The notes under the pieces are model-generated. The model saw nothing but the letters and a program-made list of their open reading frames with translations. It was not told the DNA's origin and made no database searches. A DNA stretch of 64,000 bases from DASQHW01 sp963837155 (GTDB lineage: Bacteria > Actinomycetota > Acidimicrobiia > IMCC26256 > PALSA-610). A program made the translations under genes and the position numbers. The DNA is taken from NCBI GenBank assembly GCA_963837155.1, contig CAWIMB010000002.1, positions 3,844,001 to 3,908,000 of the forward strand, in the 5' to 3' direction. Positions within the stretch are counted from its first letter, which is position 1; the number at the start of each line of letters is the position of its first letter. Shown here in pieces: positions 1-9,381 of the stretch.

Positions 1-275
1 AACGTGATCTCGATCGTCGTGGAGCCGGCCGGGATCGGATGGTCCCTGTCCTCCCAGCCGAACGTGAAGACCACTTTTTCGTTCGGCACCACCTCGACGA
101 ACTCGCCCGCGGACTGGTGTTGACCGCCAACGAGCACCCGATACGTGCCGCCGGGGCGCGGGTCGATCTCGGCGACGGTGCCGATCCACTCGACGTGCTT
201 GTCGGCTTGGGTGAGGAACGGCCAGATCGTCTCCGGCGTCGCGTCGATCACGATCTCACGGATGAGCTCGGCCAT
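1..275 (-). CDS. SRPBCC (AHSA1-type) domain protein, partial at window edge
   Basis: The N-terminal 91 residues of an AHSA1/SRPBCC ligand-binding fold are visible; the C-terminus lies outside the window. The start is MAELIREIVIDATPETIWPF, followed by WIGTVAEIDPRPGG and VVFTFGWED, the usual pattern of this family. The ATG at 275 overlaps the end of the upstream ArsR gene by 20 nt, so the two are translationally coupled. ArsR-AHSA1 pairs are common in actinobacteria and usually form an autoregulated operon; the ligand or reaction is unknown. Family assignment is firm, role is inference. Confidence 0.85.
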   Translation of the reverse strand, partial: MAELIREIVIDATPETIWPFLTQADKHVEWIGTVAEIDPRPGGTYRVLVGGQHQSAGEFVEVVPNEKVVFTFGWEDRDHPIPAGSTTIEIT

Positions 276-591
276 CGGTGCCTCCTTTGTCTCGTTGCGC
301 GGCCTCGGCCGCGTCGCGCAGCTGTTCGAGGCCGGTCGTCCAGTAGTCATCGAGGAAATCGCGGAGCTTGCGCATCTCCTCCCGGCGCGCTTGATACAGA
401 CGTCGGGTGCCGTCCCGCCGCTCGGTCACCAGTCCCGCCTCTTTGAGTACCCCGAGGTGTTGCGAGATCGCGGGTCGTGTGACGTCACCGAAGTGGTCGG
501 CGATGGACGTGGCCGGGAGCTCGCGGGTCCACACCAGCCGCAGGATCTCCCGCCGTCGGGGCTCTGCCAGTGCCTTGAGGGCTGCGTCCAC
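256..591 (-). CDS. ArsR-family transcriptional repressor
   Basis: 111 residues with a GTG start. The whole protein is one winged helix: LKALAEPRRREILRL, then the recognition helix in RPAISQHLGVLKEAGLV and the wing RRDGTRRLYQ. There are no cysteines in the metal-site positions of classical ArsR/SmtB, so metal sensing is unlikely. It is the first gene of a two-gene unit with the SRPBCC gene, which it overlaps by 20 nt. A perfect 14-bp palindrome lies 20 bp upstream of its start and is the natural autoregulatory operator. Family is certain; the effector is not. Confidence 0.9.
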   Translation of the reverse strand: MDAALKALAEPRRREILRLVWTRELPATSIADHFGDVTRPAISQHLGVLKEAGLVTERRDGTRRLYQARREEMRKLRDFLDDYWTTGLEQLRDAAEAAQRDKGGTDGRAHP

Positions 592-610
592 ACCGCAGAT
601 GTTAAGTGAT

Positions 611-624
611 CTCTTACGTAAGAG
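611..624. promoter_or_regulatory. Perfect 14-bp palindrome, candidate ArsR operator
   Basis: CTCTTACGTAAGAG reads identically on both strands and lies 20 bp before the GTG of the leftward ArsR gene and about 60 bp before the rightward ArsR-ArsC gene. Its position and symmetry fit a dimeric winged-helix repressor. Assignment to the ArsR gene at 256-591 is inference from position. Confidence 0.55.
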
Positions 625-662
625 TCAACTAACTCTTGTGCCGGCGACGGAGTCGATTTCCA

Positions 663-680
663 TCAATCTGATTTGATTGA
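663..680. promoter_or_regulatory. Inverted repeat TCAATC-N6-GATTGA, candidate ArsR-type operator
   Basis: The 6-base arms are perfect with a 6-base spacer, resembling the TCAA-N6/7-TTGA operators of actinobacterial and cyanobacterial ArsR/SmtB proteins. It ends only 5 bp before the ATG at 686 of the HTH-arsenate reductase fusion, so binding here would block that gene directly. A second site type (611-624) lies 40 bp away, so each divergent gene may have its own operator. Confidence 0.5.
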
Positions 681-685
681 ATCTG

Positions 686-1526
686 ATGCCGCTGCGTAGA
701 GTCCCTGGCGTGGAATCGGACGTCCGTGCGCCGGAGATCGAGGGTCCGCCCGGCTTCGTGCAGCTCGCGGCGCATCCCCTCCGATGGCGAATTCTGCGGG
801 CGCTGACCCGAAGTGATCGCGCCGTCTGGGAGCTGACCGCGCTCTTGGAGGAGCCGCAGAACCTTGTCTCGTACCACCTGCGTCGACTGCGCGAGGGCGG
901 TCTTGTGTCCGCGCGTCGGAGCGCCGCGGACGGACGCGACAGCTACTACGCCATCGACCTCTCCCATTGCGAACAGCAGCTGCAGACGACCGGCGTCGCG
1001 CTTCATCCCGCGCTGTTGCTCACCTCCCCTTCAGTGGAGGCGCACGCGGTCAGGCGCGCGCGCGGGCGGCGACGCGTGTTGTTCCTGTGCACCGGCAACA
1101 GCGCGCGTTCGACAGATCGCCGAGGCACTCCTCGAGCACACGTCCGGCGGCACGGTCAACGCCTCGAGCGCGGGCAGCCACCCCAAGCCGCTGCATGCCA
1201 ACGCAGTCCGGGTGATGCGAACGCGTGGCATCGACATCAGCGGGAACCGGACCAAGCACCTGAACGAGTTCGTGTCGCAGCGGTTCGACTGCGTGATAAC
1301 GCTGTGTGACCGAGTCCGCGAGGTGTGCCCAGAGTTCCTGTCGCACCCCGAGCTCGTGCACTGGAGCATGCCCGACCCCGCGCGGGAAGGCACGACGAAT
1401 CGCGCCTCGTACCCAGCGTTCGAACGTACTGCAGCCGAGCTCGCGACGCGCATTCGCTTCCTGCTGCCGCTTCTCATAGAACAACCGAATACCAAGACGA
1501 GGAGGTCATCGCATGTCGAACACTGA
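686..1526 (+). CDS. ArsR-type HTH fused to low-MW phosphatase arsenate reductase (frameshifted)
   Basis: Residues about 15-85 form a winged helix (LAAHPLRWRILRALT, NLVSYHLRRLREGGLV). From about residue 130 there is a low-molecular-weight protein tyrosine phosphatase/ArsC domain with the CX5R loop CTGNSAR and the general-acid segment WSMPDPAREG. Such proteins reduce arsenate with a thiol partner, and the fused HTH suggests an arsenic-responsive autoregulator. One extra A at about 1112, just after the CX5R loop, shifts the frame; removing it gives 279 residues. The start could be ATG 686 or GTG 710. The 3-prime end overlaps the VOC gene by 14 nt. The HTH-LMWP architecture is known in actinobacteria; the arsenic role is inference. 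Confidence 0.8.
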
Positions 1527-1900
1527 GACGGTCAACGTCCGCTACATGGTCGACGACGTCGACGAAGCGATCGGTTTCTACACGAAGGTCCTCGGCTTCG
1601 AGCTGCTCTCCAACGCGGCGCCCGCATTCGCGGACGTCAAGCGCGGCAACCTTCGTCTCCTGCTCGCCGGACCGAAGAGTTCCGCGGGCCGGCCGATGCC
1701 GGACGGGACCAAGCCCGGACCGGGCGGCTGGAACCGCATCCACTTCATCGTCGACAGCATCGATGCCGAAGTCGCGCGCCTGCGCGCCGCCGGCAGCGCA
1801 TTTCCGCAACGACATCGTCGAAGGACCCGGCGGAAAGCAGATTCTCCTCCAAGACCCCTCGGGCAACATCGTCGAGCTGTTCCAACCCGCCGCCCGCTGA
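1513..1900 (+). CDS. VOC (glyoxalase/bleomycin resistance) family protein (frameshifted)
   Basis: A single vicinal-oxygen-chelate module of about 128 residues: VRYMVDDVDEAIGFYTKVLG at the start, IHFIVDSIDAEVARLRAAG in the middle and LLQDPSGNIVELFQP at the end. An extra A at about 1795 breaks the frame after AAG. Removing it restores HFRNDIVEGPGGKQI and the C-terminus. The ATG overlaps the preceding arsenate reductase gene, so the two are one operon. There are no cysteines of the ArsI C-As lyase type, so organoarsenical cleavage is not supported. Substrate unknown. Confidence 0.8.
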
Positions 1901-1925
1901 AGTCAGTCCGGAAGTGCGCTCGATG

Positions 1926-2639
1926 TCAGCCGATGGTTTCGGCGAACAGGCGCAGCATCGAACCCCACGACCGTTCGTCGGCAGCCTTGTCGTAGGCGAT
2001 GCCGGGCATACCGATCTCGCTCGCGCGCCGGTTGGTGAAGCTGTGACCGACGCCGCCGTACACGTCGAGCTGCCAGTCCTTCACGCCCGCGTCGCGCATG
2101 TCCTGTTCGAACGCGAGACGCGCGTCGAGCGGGACGAACGGGTCGTCGGTGCCGACGCACATCAACACGCTGCCGCTGATGTGTTTCGAGTCGGGTGACG
2201 TCGACAGGCCCGGGTGAAATCCGACGATCGCCTTCACATCCGCACCGCTGCGCCCAATCTCGAGCGACACCGTGCCGCCAAAGCAGTAACCGATCGCGGC
2301 GACGCGCTCTGCGTCGGCCTGCGGCCGGTCGAGGAGCACGTCGAGCCCGGCGAGCCCACGGCGGCGCGTCGCCTGAGGGTCGGACATCAGCACGTTGAGA
2401 CGCTCGAACATCTTCTCCATGTCGAGGATCGGCTCGCCGCCACCGTGATAGTCGAGCGCGAACGCGCAGTACCCGAGCGCGGCGAGTCGCATCGCGCGTC
2501 CCTTGCAGTGCTCGTCGAGTCCCGGACCTTCGTGCGAGAGCAAGACTGCCGGTCGTGCTCCTTCGACGTTGTCGTCGTACACGAGGTGCCCGATCATCTC
2601 GATGCCGTCGACGTCGTATGCGATGTCCTCGAGATGCAA
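1926..2639 (-). CDS. Dienelactone hydrolase family protein
   Basis: 237 residues, an alpha/beta hydrolase with the DLH cysteine nucleophile in GYCFGG (C119), acid in GTDDPF (about D165) and histidine in GGVGHSF (H199). The length matches the family. DLH enzymes open lactones in aromatic degradation, but many actinobacterial paralogs have unknown substrates. The gene starts 28 bp after the DMFase-like gene ends on the same strand and is probably its operon partner. The rightward VOC gene ends 25 bp from its stop, convergently. Confidence 0.88.
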   Translation of the reverse strand: MHLEDIAYDVDGIEMIGHLVYDDNVEGARPAVLLSHEGPGLDEHCKGRAMRLAALGYCAFALDYHGGGEPILDMEKMFERLNVLMSDPQATRRRGLAGLDVLLDRPQADAERVAAIGYCFGGTVSLEIGRSGADVKAIVGFHPGLSTSPDSKHISGSVLMCVGTDDPFVPLDARLAFEQDMRDAGVKDWQLDVYGGVGHSFTNRRASEIGMPGIAYDKAADERSWGSMLRLFAETIG

Positions 2640-2667
2640 TGTCGCTCCAGTCGTTCGGCGTCCGCGG

Positions 2668-4166
2668 CTACCCCAACCGCGTCAGCACGTTCCGGGTGAT
2701 CTGTTCAATCTGCGGGTCCCGCCCAGCCAGCCCGTGCGCCCAGTCGGTCGACCCCGACGTGATCACTGTCGCGCCCACGTTGTTCGTGTACGCACCCAGC
2801 ACCGCGTGGCCGTGACGGATGCGTTCCATCGCCTCGGGCTCACGCGTCCCGAACACGCGTGACGCGATGTACTCCAACTCGCTCGGCTCGCCCGGCTTGG
2901 GCGGACGCGGCGCGGTCTCGCGCGTGAAGTGCTGCGTCGGGCACGTGCCGAGGATCTCGAAGGTCGACGGCGTGCCGTCCTCGCCGGTCGGGTACGGCAG
3001 CCCGTCGCGGTAGGTGAACACGCACCCGTCGCACTCGTAGCCGACGACGGTCGCGCCGGCACCGAGCACGTCGCCGTACCCGAGCCCGGTGCCGTCGAAC
3101 ATCCAATGACCGGCGCGGTGCACGGTGTAGCCGCCGAGACCGTTGGTCACATTGCACCGATGCGGTGATAGCCCCCGCGGGTGAACGACACGCCGGTCAT
3201 GTGGTTCTCGGGACGACCGACGACAACGTCGGACCAGAACGTCGTCGCCTCCCGCTCGCGGTCGGTTCCCATCACCGGGTCGTTCTTGAAGAAACCCTTG
3301 TATCCGACCATCACGTCGTGATCGTCACCCTCGATGCGGACCTGCCACAACGACGTGTTGCCCGAGACGAACGCCGCATTGCCGCCGCGCACGATGAATG
3401 CTTCGACCGTGTCGCGCATTCCGCGAGACCAGTACTCGTCGTGGCCGACCGACAGGTACAAGTGCGCGCCGTGCAACACCTCGGGGTGATGTTCGAGATC
3501 GGCGTTCGTGCACACACCGATCTCGAACCCTTCGCGTTCGGCCCACTCGATGAACGGCAGCTCCCAGTCGGGCCAACCCGCCGAACCGGCATAGCCGGAA
3601 AGATGGTTGAGCTGGAGGTAGCCGACGTCCGCGGCGTTCTGCGGATCGGGCGCGCCCGTCCCGGTGACGCGCCGGCCTTTGCCGGGTGGCTTGTGCAGGT
3701 AGCCCGCCGCCATCGGCCGCCGCATGGACACGTGGGTGCCGCCGGTGTACAGGTTCGGTCCGCCAAAGTCGTTGTAGGCGTGCCAGGTATTGGTCGCCAA
3801 CGCGACCACGATGCGAGCACCAGAAGACGGACGCACGACGAAGAACGCGTAGTCGCGTCGCACCTTCTCGCCGACGTCGATCTCCATGACGACCTCGTAG
3901 TAGCCCGACCGCCATGCCGCGTCGACGTCGAGCGTGTGCGCGACCGGCCAGCCGCACCCCGCAGAGGATGCATCCTTCGGCGTCTCGTGCTCGTCGGCCG
4001 CGACGCCCGGAGACGCGGAACTGAACACCACCTCGCGTCGCGCGCCGACCCGTGCCACCTCGACGCGCACCGGCCGCCCCGCGGACGACGACATGTGCAG
4101 ACCCACCTGCTCGCCCGCGCATACTGATTGCGGCCAGCAGTACCCCGTTACCACCTCGCGCCCCAT
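2668..4166 (-). CDS. N,N-dimethylformamidase beta-subunit-like protein (frameshifted)
   Basis: About 499 residues when repaired. It shows the signature of the family named after the C-terminal domain of the dimethylformamidase large subunit: NTWHAYNDFGGPNLY, YLHKPPG, LSVGHDEYWSRGMRD, FVSGNTSLWQVR and, after the break, GLGGYTVHRAGHWMFDGTGL. A missing base near 3151, in an A-run on the coding strand, splits the gene into a 339-residue and a 160-residue piece. Adding one base restores a continuous NVTNGLGGYTV. No small subunit gene is adjacent, so amidohydrolase activity on formamides is not established. It heads a two-gene unit with the dienelactone hydrolase. Confidence 0.8.
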
Positions 4167-4278
4167 CGCCCGACCCTAACGGGGTCGACCATTGCGTCTC
4201 ACCGTTTGGGCAGTAACCCGTGCCCTACCCCCGCTTCGTGCCCAAACGCTTCGCCGGTGCTGCGATTGTGGAGCTTCG

Positions 4279-5764
4279 ATGAACGGCTTTCCGACGCGCG
4301 TGCGGCGGCACGGCGACCGCGCTGCGGTCGTCGACGCGCGCGGCAGCTGGTCGTACACGGCGTGCGCCGACGACGCCGCGCGGCTCGCGGTGGTGTTGCG
4401 CGGTGCGGATGAGAATCTCGCCGACGCGCGCGTCGCGCTTTTGTGCGAACCCGGTCGCGACTATGTCGTCGCCTTGCTCGCGTGCTGGGAAGCCAGCGGA
4501 GTCGCGGTGCCGTTGCATCCCGCGCACCCCGAACCCGAACTCGCGTACTTCATCGGCGACAGCAACGCGTCGATCGTCGTCTGCTCACCGCGGCACCGCG
4601 ACATCGCGGCGAACCTCGCCGAACCGGTTGCGGCGCGCGTCGTGACCGTCGAGGAGACGACATCGATGCCGTCGGCGCCAACCATGTCCTTTGCCGGCGA
4701 CGCGCACCGCCCGGCAATGATGATCTACACGAGCGGCACGACCGGCCGTCCCAAAGGCGTGGTGCACACGCACGCGACGCTGCAGGCACAAGTCGAGAGC
4801 CTCATCGACGCGTGGGCTTGGTCGGCGGACGATCGCATCCTCCTCGTATTGCCGCTGCACCACGTGCACGGCATCGTGAACGTCACGTTGTGTGCCCTGT
4901 GGGCCGGAGCGACGTGCGAGGCGCCCGGCGGCTTCGATGCGCGCGCTGACATGGGAGCGGCTCGCGGCCGGCGAGCTCACGCTGTTCATGGCAGTGCCGA
5001 CGATCTATTCGCGCCTGATCGCGGCGTGGGAAGCCGCCGACGCGAGCAACCGGCAACGCTGGTCCACGGGCGCGAGCACGCCGCGGCTGATGGTGTCGGG
5101 CTCGGCCGCGCTGCCGGTGTCGACGCTGGCCCGCTGGGAGGAGCTCACCGGTCATGTGTTGCTCGAGCGCTACGGCATGACCGAGCTCGGCATGGCGCTG
5201 TCGAACTCACTCGACCGGCGCGTGCCGGGAAAGGTCGGCGAGCCACTGCCGAACGTCGAAGCGCGAATTGTTGACGACGATGGGCACGACGTTCCCGACG
5301 GGAGCACAGGAGAGTTGCTCATCCGTGGTCCGCAGGTGTTCGTCGAGTACTGGCGGCGTCCCGACGAAACTGCGGCGGCGTTCGTCGACGGCTGGTTCCG
5401 CACCGGTGATGTCGCCGTGCACGAACCCGACGGATACCGGCTGCTCGGGCGGTCGTCGGTCGACATCATCAAGAGCGGCGGCGAGAAGGTCTCCGCGCTC
5501 GAGATCGAGGAGGTGCTGCGGACGCACCCAACGGTGCGCGACTGCGCGGTCGTGGGAATCGCCGACGACGAGTGGGGCGAACGCGTCTGTTGCGCGGTCG
5601 TCCCGGCGGACGATGTTCGGCTCACCGGCGAGGAACTGCGCGCGTGGGGCAAGGAACGACTCGCGCCCACGAAGGTGCCATCGCGTTTCGTCTTCGTCGC
5701 CGAGTTGCCGCGCAACACGATGGGCAAGGTCGTCAAGCCCGACGTCGGAAAGCTGTTTTCGTGA
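4279..5764 (+). CDS. Malonyl-CoA/acyl-CoA synthetase-like AMP-forming ligase (frameshifted)
   Basis: The ATG at 4279 follows a GGAG. The adenylation core has MIYTSGTTGRPKG near residue 150, LERYGMTELGMALSNSL and the hinge region IIKSGGEKVSALEIEE, ending with PRNTMGKVVKPD. ERYGMTELGMALSN and IKSGG-K-SALEIE are typical of MatB/ACSF3 malonyl- or methylmalonyl-CoA synthetases, so a dicarboxylate substrate is likely but not proven. One extra base at about 4945 shifts the frame between FDAR and LTWERLAAGELTLF; repaired length is 494 residues. It ends 13 bp from the convergent MaoC gene. Confidence 0.8.
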
Positions 5765-5777
5765 CTGCGCCCGCGTC

Positions 5778-6260
5778 TCAGCCGTAGACGGTCCGGGTCA
5801 CCCACTCTGCGACGAGGGCGGGCTTTTCTTCCCCTTCGATCTCGACCGTGAAGTTGCGCGCGACCTCGACGGAGTTGCCCTTGAGCTCGACGTTGGTGGT
5901 GACGGCGCGAGCGCGGATCCGTGAACCAACCTTTACCGGGTTCACGAATCGCACGCGGTTGAACCCGTAGTTGATGCCCATCAGCACACCTTCGTACCGA
6001 GCCGCGTCCGCGGGTGCCGAGCTGGCGCCATGGGCGAGGTGGGTGAGCATCGAGAGCGTCAGGAAGCCGTGCGCGATCGTGGTCCCGAACGGTGTCGCCT
6101 TGGCGGCCTCCGGATCGACGTGGATGAACTGGTGGTCGTGGGTGACGTCGGCGAACGCGTCGATCTGGTCCTGGGTGACCTGGAACCACTCGCCGGTGCC
6201 TTCGTCGTTGCCGACGTCGGCCCGGAACAATTCGAATGCCTCGGCCGCTGCTTCACTCAT
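5778..6260 (-). CDS. MaoC-like (NodN type) (R)-hydratase
   Basis: 160 residues with a hot-dog fold. The hydratase motif appears as DAFADVTHDHQFIHVDPEAA with FGTTIAHGFLTLSML, containing the catalytic Asp/His of R-specific enoyl-CoA hydratases. The start at 6260 (MSEAAAEAF) is preferred over an upstream ATG because the 11 extra residues are not conserved in character. It probably hydrates 2-enoyl-CoA thioesters. It is convergent with the CoA ligase and divergent from the penicillin-acylase gene. Confidence 0.85.
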   Translation of the reverse strand: MSEAAAEAFELFRADVGNDEGTGEWFQVTQDQIDAFADVTHDHQFIHVDPEAAKATPFGTTIAHGFLTLSMLTHLAHGASSAPADAARYEGVLMGINYGFNRVRFVNPVKVGSRIRARAVTTNVELKGNSVEVARNFTVEIEGEEKPALVAEWVTRTVYG

Positions 6261-6352
6261 GCGTCGAACCCTAGACATGGAACGGTGCGCCATGTGCGGC
6301 GCGGCCGCTCCCTGGGCAGACTTACGGGCGGCACGTGGTGAGGGGGAGAACC

Positions 6353-8839
6353 GTGCGAGGAAGCCTGCGTTCGCTTGGGTCGATCATTTGCGCCGTAACC
6401 GTCGTTGCCGTGGTCACGGCGCTGTCCACGTCGGTCGGGGGCGCGTCCCGGCGCGGCGAAAGCCGGCAGGACGTCGCCCGGTACATCTTGCCGCCCGGCA
6501 ACTTCGGCGGCCTGCCGACGACCGACGAGTCGCGCGACCAGCTTGCGCTGTACGACGCGCTGACACCGCTGCGCGGCCACGTCACCGACGCCGACATCCA
6601 ACGGAACTACCTCCCCGAGGACTTCAACCCCATCGGCGCGACGCAAGAGATCGCAACCGGGCGTCCCGGTCTGCGGCTGCTCTACGACGAATACGGCGTG
6701 CCACACATCTACGGTCAGACGCGTGCAGATGTCGCGTTCGGCGCCGGCTGGGTGACCGCTCGCGATCGCGGCCTGTTGCTGCAGTTCGGCCGCTATCCCG
6801 CGCGAGTCGCGGTTGCAGACGTGCCGAATATCGACGCGTTCTCGTTGGTCACCGGCCTGCAGACGTTCGTGCCGAGCGCCGAGACCGAAGCGCTCGTCAG
6901 CAAGCAGGTGCAACTGCTGATCGACACGTACGGCGACAAGGGACGCGAGATCGTCGCGGACGCGCAAGCGGAAGCCGACGGCGCGAACGCTTATATGAAA
7001 GCGAACAACATCGCGATGGCACCGTTCACCGTGAACGACATCATCTCGGTGACCGCGTTCATCGGTTCGATCTTCGGCGCCGGAGGCGGTGGTGAAGCGA
7101 GCAACGCCGACTTCTTGGCGAAGCTGCAGGGCGCCTTCGGCCCCGAGCGCGGCCGGCAGGCGTGGGAAGACGCGATGCTGTTCAACGATCCCGAGGCGCC
7201 GACGACGCTGCAGCGCCGCTTCGACTACGGCCCGCTCACCGGCGGGCGTGTCCGCGGCTCGGTGGTGCTCGACGCGAACTCGATCGTTTCGCTCGATCCG
7301 CACCAGCCCACGGCGACCACGACCGCTACCCAAACGGCCGAGAGCGCGACGGTTGACCCGGGCGCGGCCCCACCCCGCAAAGAGGCGTCGAACTGGCTGC
7401 TGGTGAACCCGAAGCGGTCGGCGACCGGCAACACAGTGGGAGTCTTGGGCCCGCAGCTCGGCTATTACTACCCCGAGATCGTCGAACAGGTGCACGTCAA
7501 GGGACCGGGTTACGAGGCGCAAGGCGTCGGCGTGCCGGGGCTGATGATGTACGTGCTCATCGGCCGCACGCACGACTACGCGTGGAGCCTCACGTCGGCG
7601 GGGCACGACGTGCGTGACGTGTTCGTCGAGAAGTTGTGCGAGCCCGATGGTTCGGCGCCGACGCGCGCCAGCGATCACTACCTGTTCGACGGCGAGTGCC
7701 GTCCGTTCCAACAGTTCTTCGCGGGAACGCTGAACGGTGTCCCGCTGCGGTATCCGACCTCCGTGCACGGTGGCGTCTTCGGCACGGCAACGGTGAATGG
7801 TGTACCGGTCGCGTTGACGCGCCAGCGTTCGACATTCGGTCGCGACGCGTTGAACCTTGCCGCGTTGAAGGACATGACCGACGGTGCGGCGTCGACGCCG
7901 AAACGGTTCTTCCACGTCGCCAACCAGTTCGGCTTCACGTTCAACTGGGGGTACGCGTCGCGCACCGACACCGCGTACTTCTCGTCGGGACTGCTCCCGG
8001 AGCGGGCGCGCGGGCTCGACCGCCGCCTCCCGACGCTCGGCACCGGTGAGTACGAATGGAAAGGCTTCCTGCCCGAGCGTGCGCATCCGCACGGCGTCAA
8101 AGGACCGGACGGTCTGCTGCTGAACTGGAACAACCAATCGGCCCCCGGCTTCATGCACGGCGACGACAACCCGTACGGCTCGGTGCATCGGGTAGAACTG
8201 TTCGACAAGTTCCCGCACGACGTCACGCTGGCCGACGACGTGAGTGTCATGAATCGGGCCGCGACCGAAGACGCGCATTCGCTGGTGTGGCCGGTCGTCA
8301 GCGACGTGTTGCTCACGGGCGCCGCGTCCAACGCGCTCGACGCGCGGGCGCTGGACGTTCTCGACGAGTGGATCTCGCGGGATGCTCCCCGCCTCGACGC
8401 CGACCAGGACGGCAAGAACGACGACGCCGGCGCCGTGATCATGGACGCCGTGTGGCGGCCGATCGCAGAGGCGGTGATGCGCCCCGTCTACGGCGACCTC
8501 CTCGGAGATCTCAACAGCGTCCGCAGCCTCAACGGCCTCGCGGGCGAGTCATTCGTCGACAAGGACCTGCGCACGCTGCTCGGCAAGAAACACGTGCGGG
8601 GGCCGTTCCATCTGCGCTACTGCGGAAACGGATCACTCGACGCGTGCCGCGCGTCGCTGTGGGCAGCGTTCGATCAAGCGATCAGCGCGCTCGCATCGGC
8701 GCAGGGCCCTGATCCCGCGACCTGGCGCGGCGACGCGTCGCGCACCAGTTTCGTGCCCGGACTCATCCCCGACACCTTCCGCTCGACGAACCGCCCGACG
8801 TTCCAACAGGTCCTCGAGTTGGTCCGTCCCCGGCGGTGA
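6353..8839 (+). CDS. Secreted penicillin acylase family (Ntn-hydrolase) protein
   Basis: 828 residues from the GTG at 6353, which has AGGGGGAG five bases upstream. A signal segment (GSIICAVTVVAVVTALSTSV) leads to an alpha-chain region beginning with LLYDEYGVPHIYG and AFGAGWVTARDRGLLLQF. The autocatalytic nucleophile is the serine of EASNWLLV (about residue 346). Downstream, GPQLGYYYPEI and HDYAWSLTSAGHDVRDVF match the beta chain. Family members cleave penicillins, acyl-homoserine lactones or other N-acyl amides outside the membrane; the substrate here is unknown. An Ala/Thr-rich linker precedes the cleavage site. The gene is intact. Confidence 0.9.
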   Translation: MRGSLRSLGSIICAVTVVAVVTALSTSVGGASRRGESRQDVARYILPPGNFGGLPTTDESRDQLALYDALTPLRGHVTDADIQRNYLPEDFNPIGATQEIATGRPGLRLLYDEYGVPHIYGQTRADVAFGAGWVTARDRGLLLQFGRYPARVAVADVPNIDAFSLVTGLQTFVPSAETEALVSKQVQLLIDTYGDKGREIVADAQAEADGANAYMKANNIAMAPFTVNDIISVTAFIGSIFGAGGGGEASNADFLAKLQGAFGPERGRQAWEDAMLFNDPEAPTTLQRRFDYGPLTGGRVRGSVVLDANSIVSLDPHQPTATTTATQTAESATVDPGAAPPRKEASNWLLVNPKRSATGNTVGVLGPQLGYYYPEIVEQVHVKGPGYEAQGVGVPGLMMYVLIGRTHDYAWSLTSAGHDVRDVFVEKLCEPDGSAPTRASDHYLFDGECRPFQQFFAGTLNGVPLRYPTSVHGGVFGTATVNGVPVALTRQRSTFGRDALNLAALKDMTDGAASTPKRFFHVANQFGFTFNWGYASRTDTAYFSSGLLPERARGLDRRLPTLGTGEYEWKGFLPERAHPHGVKGPDGLLLNWNNQSAPGFMHGDDNPYGSVHRVELFDKFPHDVTLADDVSVMNRAATEDAHSLVWPVVSDVLLTGAASNALDARALDVLDEWISRDAPRLDADQDGKNDDAGAVIMDAVWRPIAEAVMRPVYGDLLGDLNSVRSLNGLAGESFVDKDLRTLLGKKHVRGPFHLRYCGNGSLDACRASLWAAFDQAISALASAQGPDPATWRGDASRTSFVPGLIPDTFRSTNRPTFQQVLELVRPRR

Positions 8840-8898
8840 ACGACGCCGCACCAGCCAGGACTTGCGGGCGGGAATGACAAGTTCTACGCTCCCCGTCC

Positions 8899-8919
8899 CA
8901 TGATCCATGATCCATGGAT
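8899..8919. repeat. Short tandem/palindromic motif upstream of HTH gene
   Basis: CATGATC occurs twice in tandem and runs into the 10-bp palindrome ATCCATGGAT. It lies 21 bp upstream of the ATG of the small winged-helix gene, so it may be an operator. The claim rests only on position and symmetry. Confidence 0.3.
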
Positions 8920-8940
8920 TGTGTACTCGGGAGCGCCGAC

Positions 8941-9315
8941 ATGACTGCTGCCCCCGACCGGGCCGAGACACCGACCCGGCGCCTGTCGAAGCGGCTGTTC
9001 GGCTCGCAGTACCGGCTCGAAGTGGCGGCCGCCGCGCTGACGCTCGGCACGTCGTGGACGACGTTCGACCTCGAAGCCGTCCTCCCCGATGCCGGTGACC
9101 TGCCCCGATCGTGCGTGAACAAGGAGCTGAACGGGTTGCTCGCCCTCGGTCTGATCGAGCGGGCACACGACCTCGACGGTCGCGCGCGCTTCCGTTACTC
9201 GGTGAGCGGCGCACTGCCCGAGTTCTGGTCGCTCGTCCGCACGCTCGCGATCCGCGAGCGCGCGCCCGAACGCCCGCCCGCCACCGTGCACGTGTTGCCG
9301 ACGTCATCGCGTTGA
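8941..9315 (+). CDS. Small winged-helix DNA-binding protein
   Basis: 124 residues. The central part reads as a winged helix: YRLEVAAAALTLGTSW, then PRSCVNKELNGLLALGLIERAHD and a wing ending in RFRYSVSG. The N-terminus is a basic, disordered stretch. ATG 8941 is preferred. A palindromic motif sits just upstream. It resembles small ArsR/PadR-like regulators of actinobacteria but I cannot place it in a named family. It is followed 66 bp later by the S33 peptidase gene on the same strand. Confidence 0.65.
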   Translation: MTAAPDRAETPTRRLSKRLFGSQYRLEVAAAALTLGTSWTTFDLEAVLPDAGDLPRSCVNKELNGLLALGLIERAHDLDGRARFRYSVSGALPEFWSLVRTLAIRERAPERPPATVHVLPTSSR

Positions 9316-9381
9316 GCGCCGGTGGTTCGCGGACGGCAGCCGGGTTAGCGTCGGCAGCGCGCCAATCGTGGGGAGGGACTT

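Noticed and set aside
1513..1900. ArsI-type C-As lyase identity for the VOC gene next to arsenate reductase
   Set aside because: The cysteine pair needed for organoarsenical binding is absent.
6257..8278. Long leftward reading frame opposite the penicillin-acylase gene
   Set aside because: Translation is Arg/Val/Asp-rich without motifs, as expected antisense to a GC-rich gene; the rightward protein has complete Ntn-hydrolase motifs.
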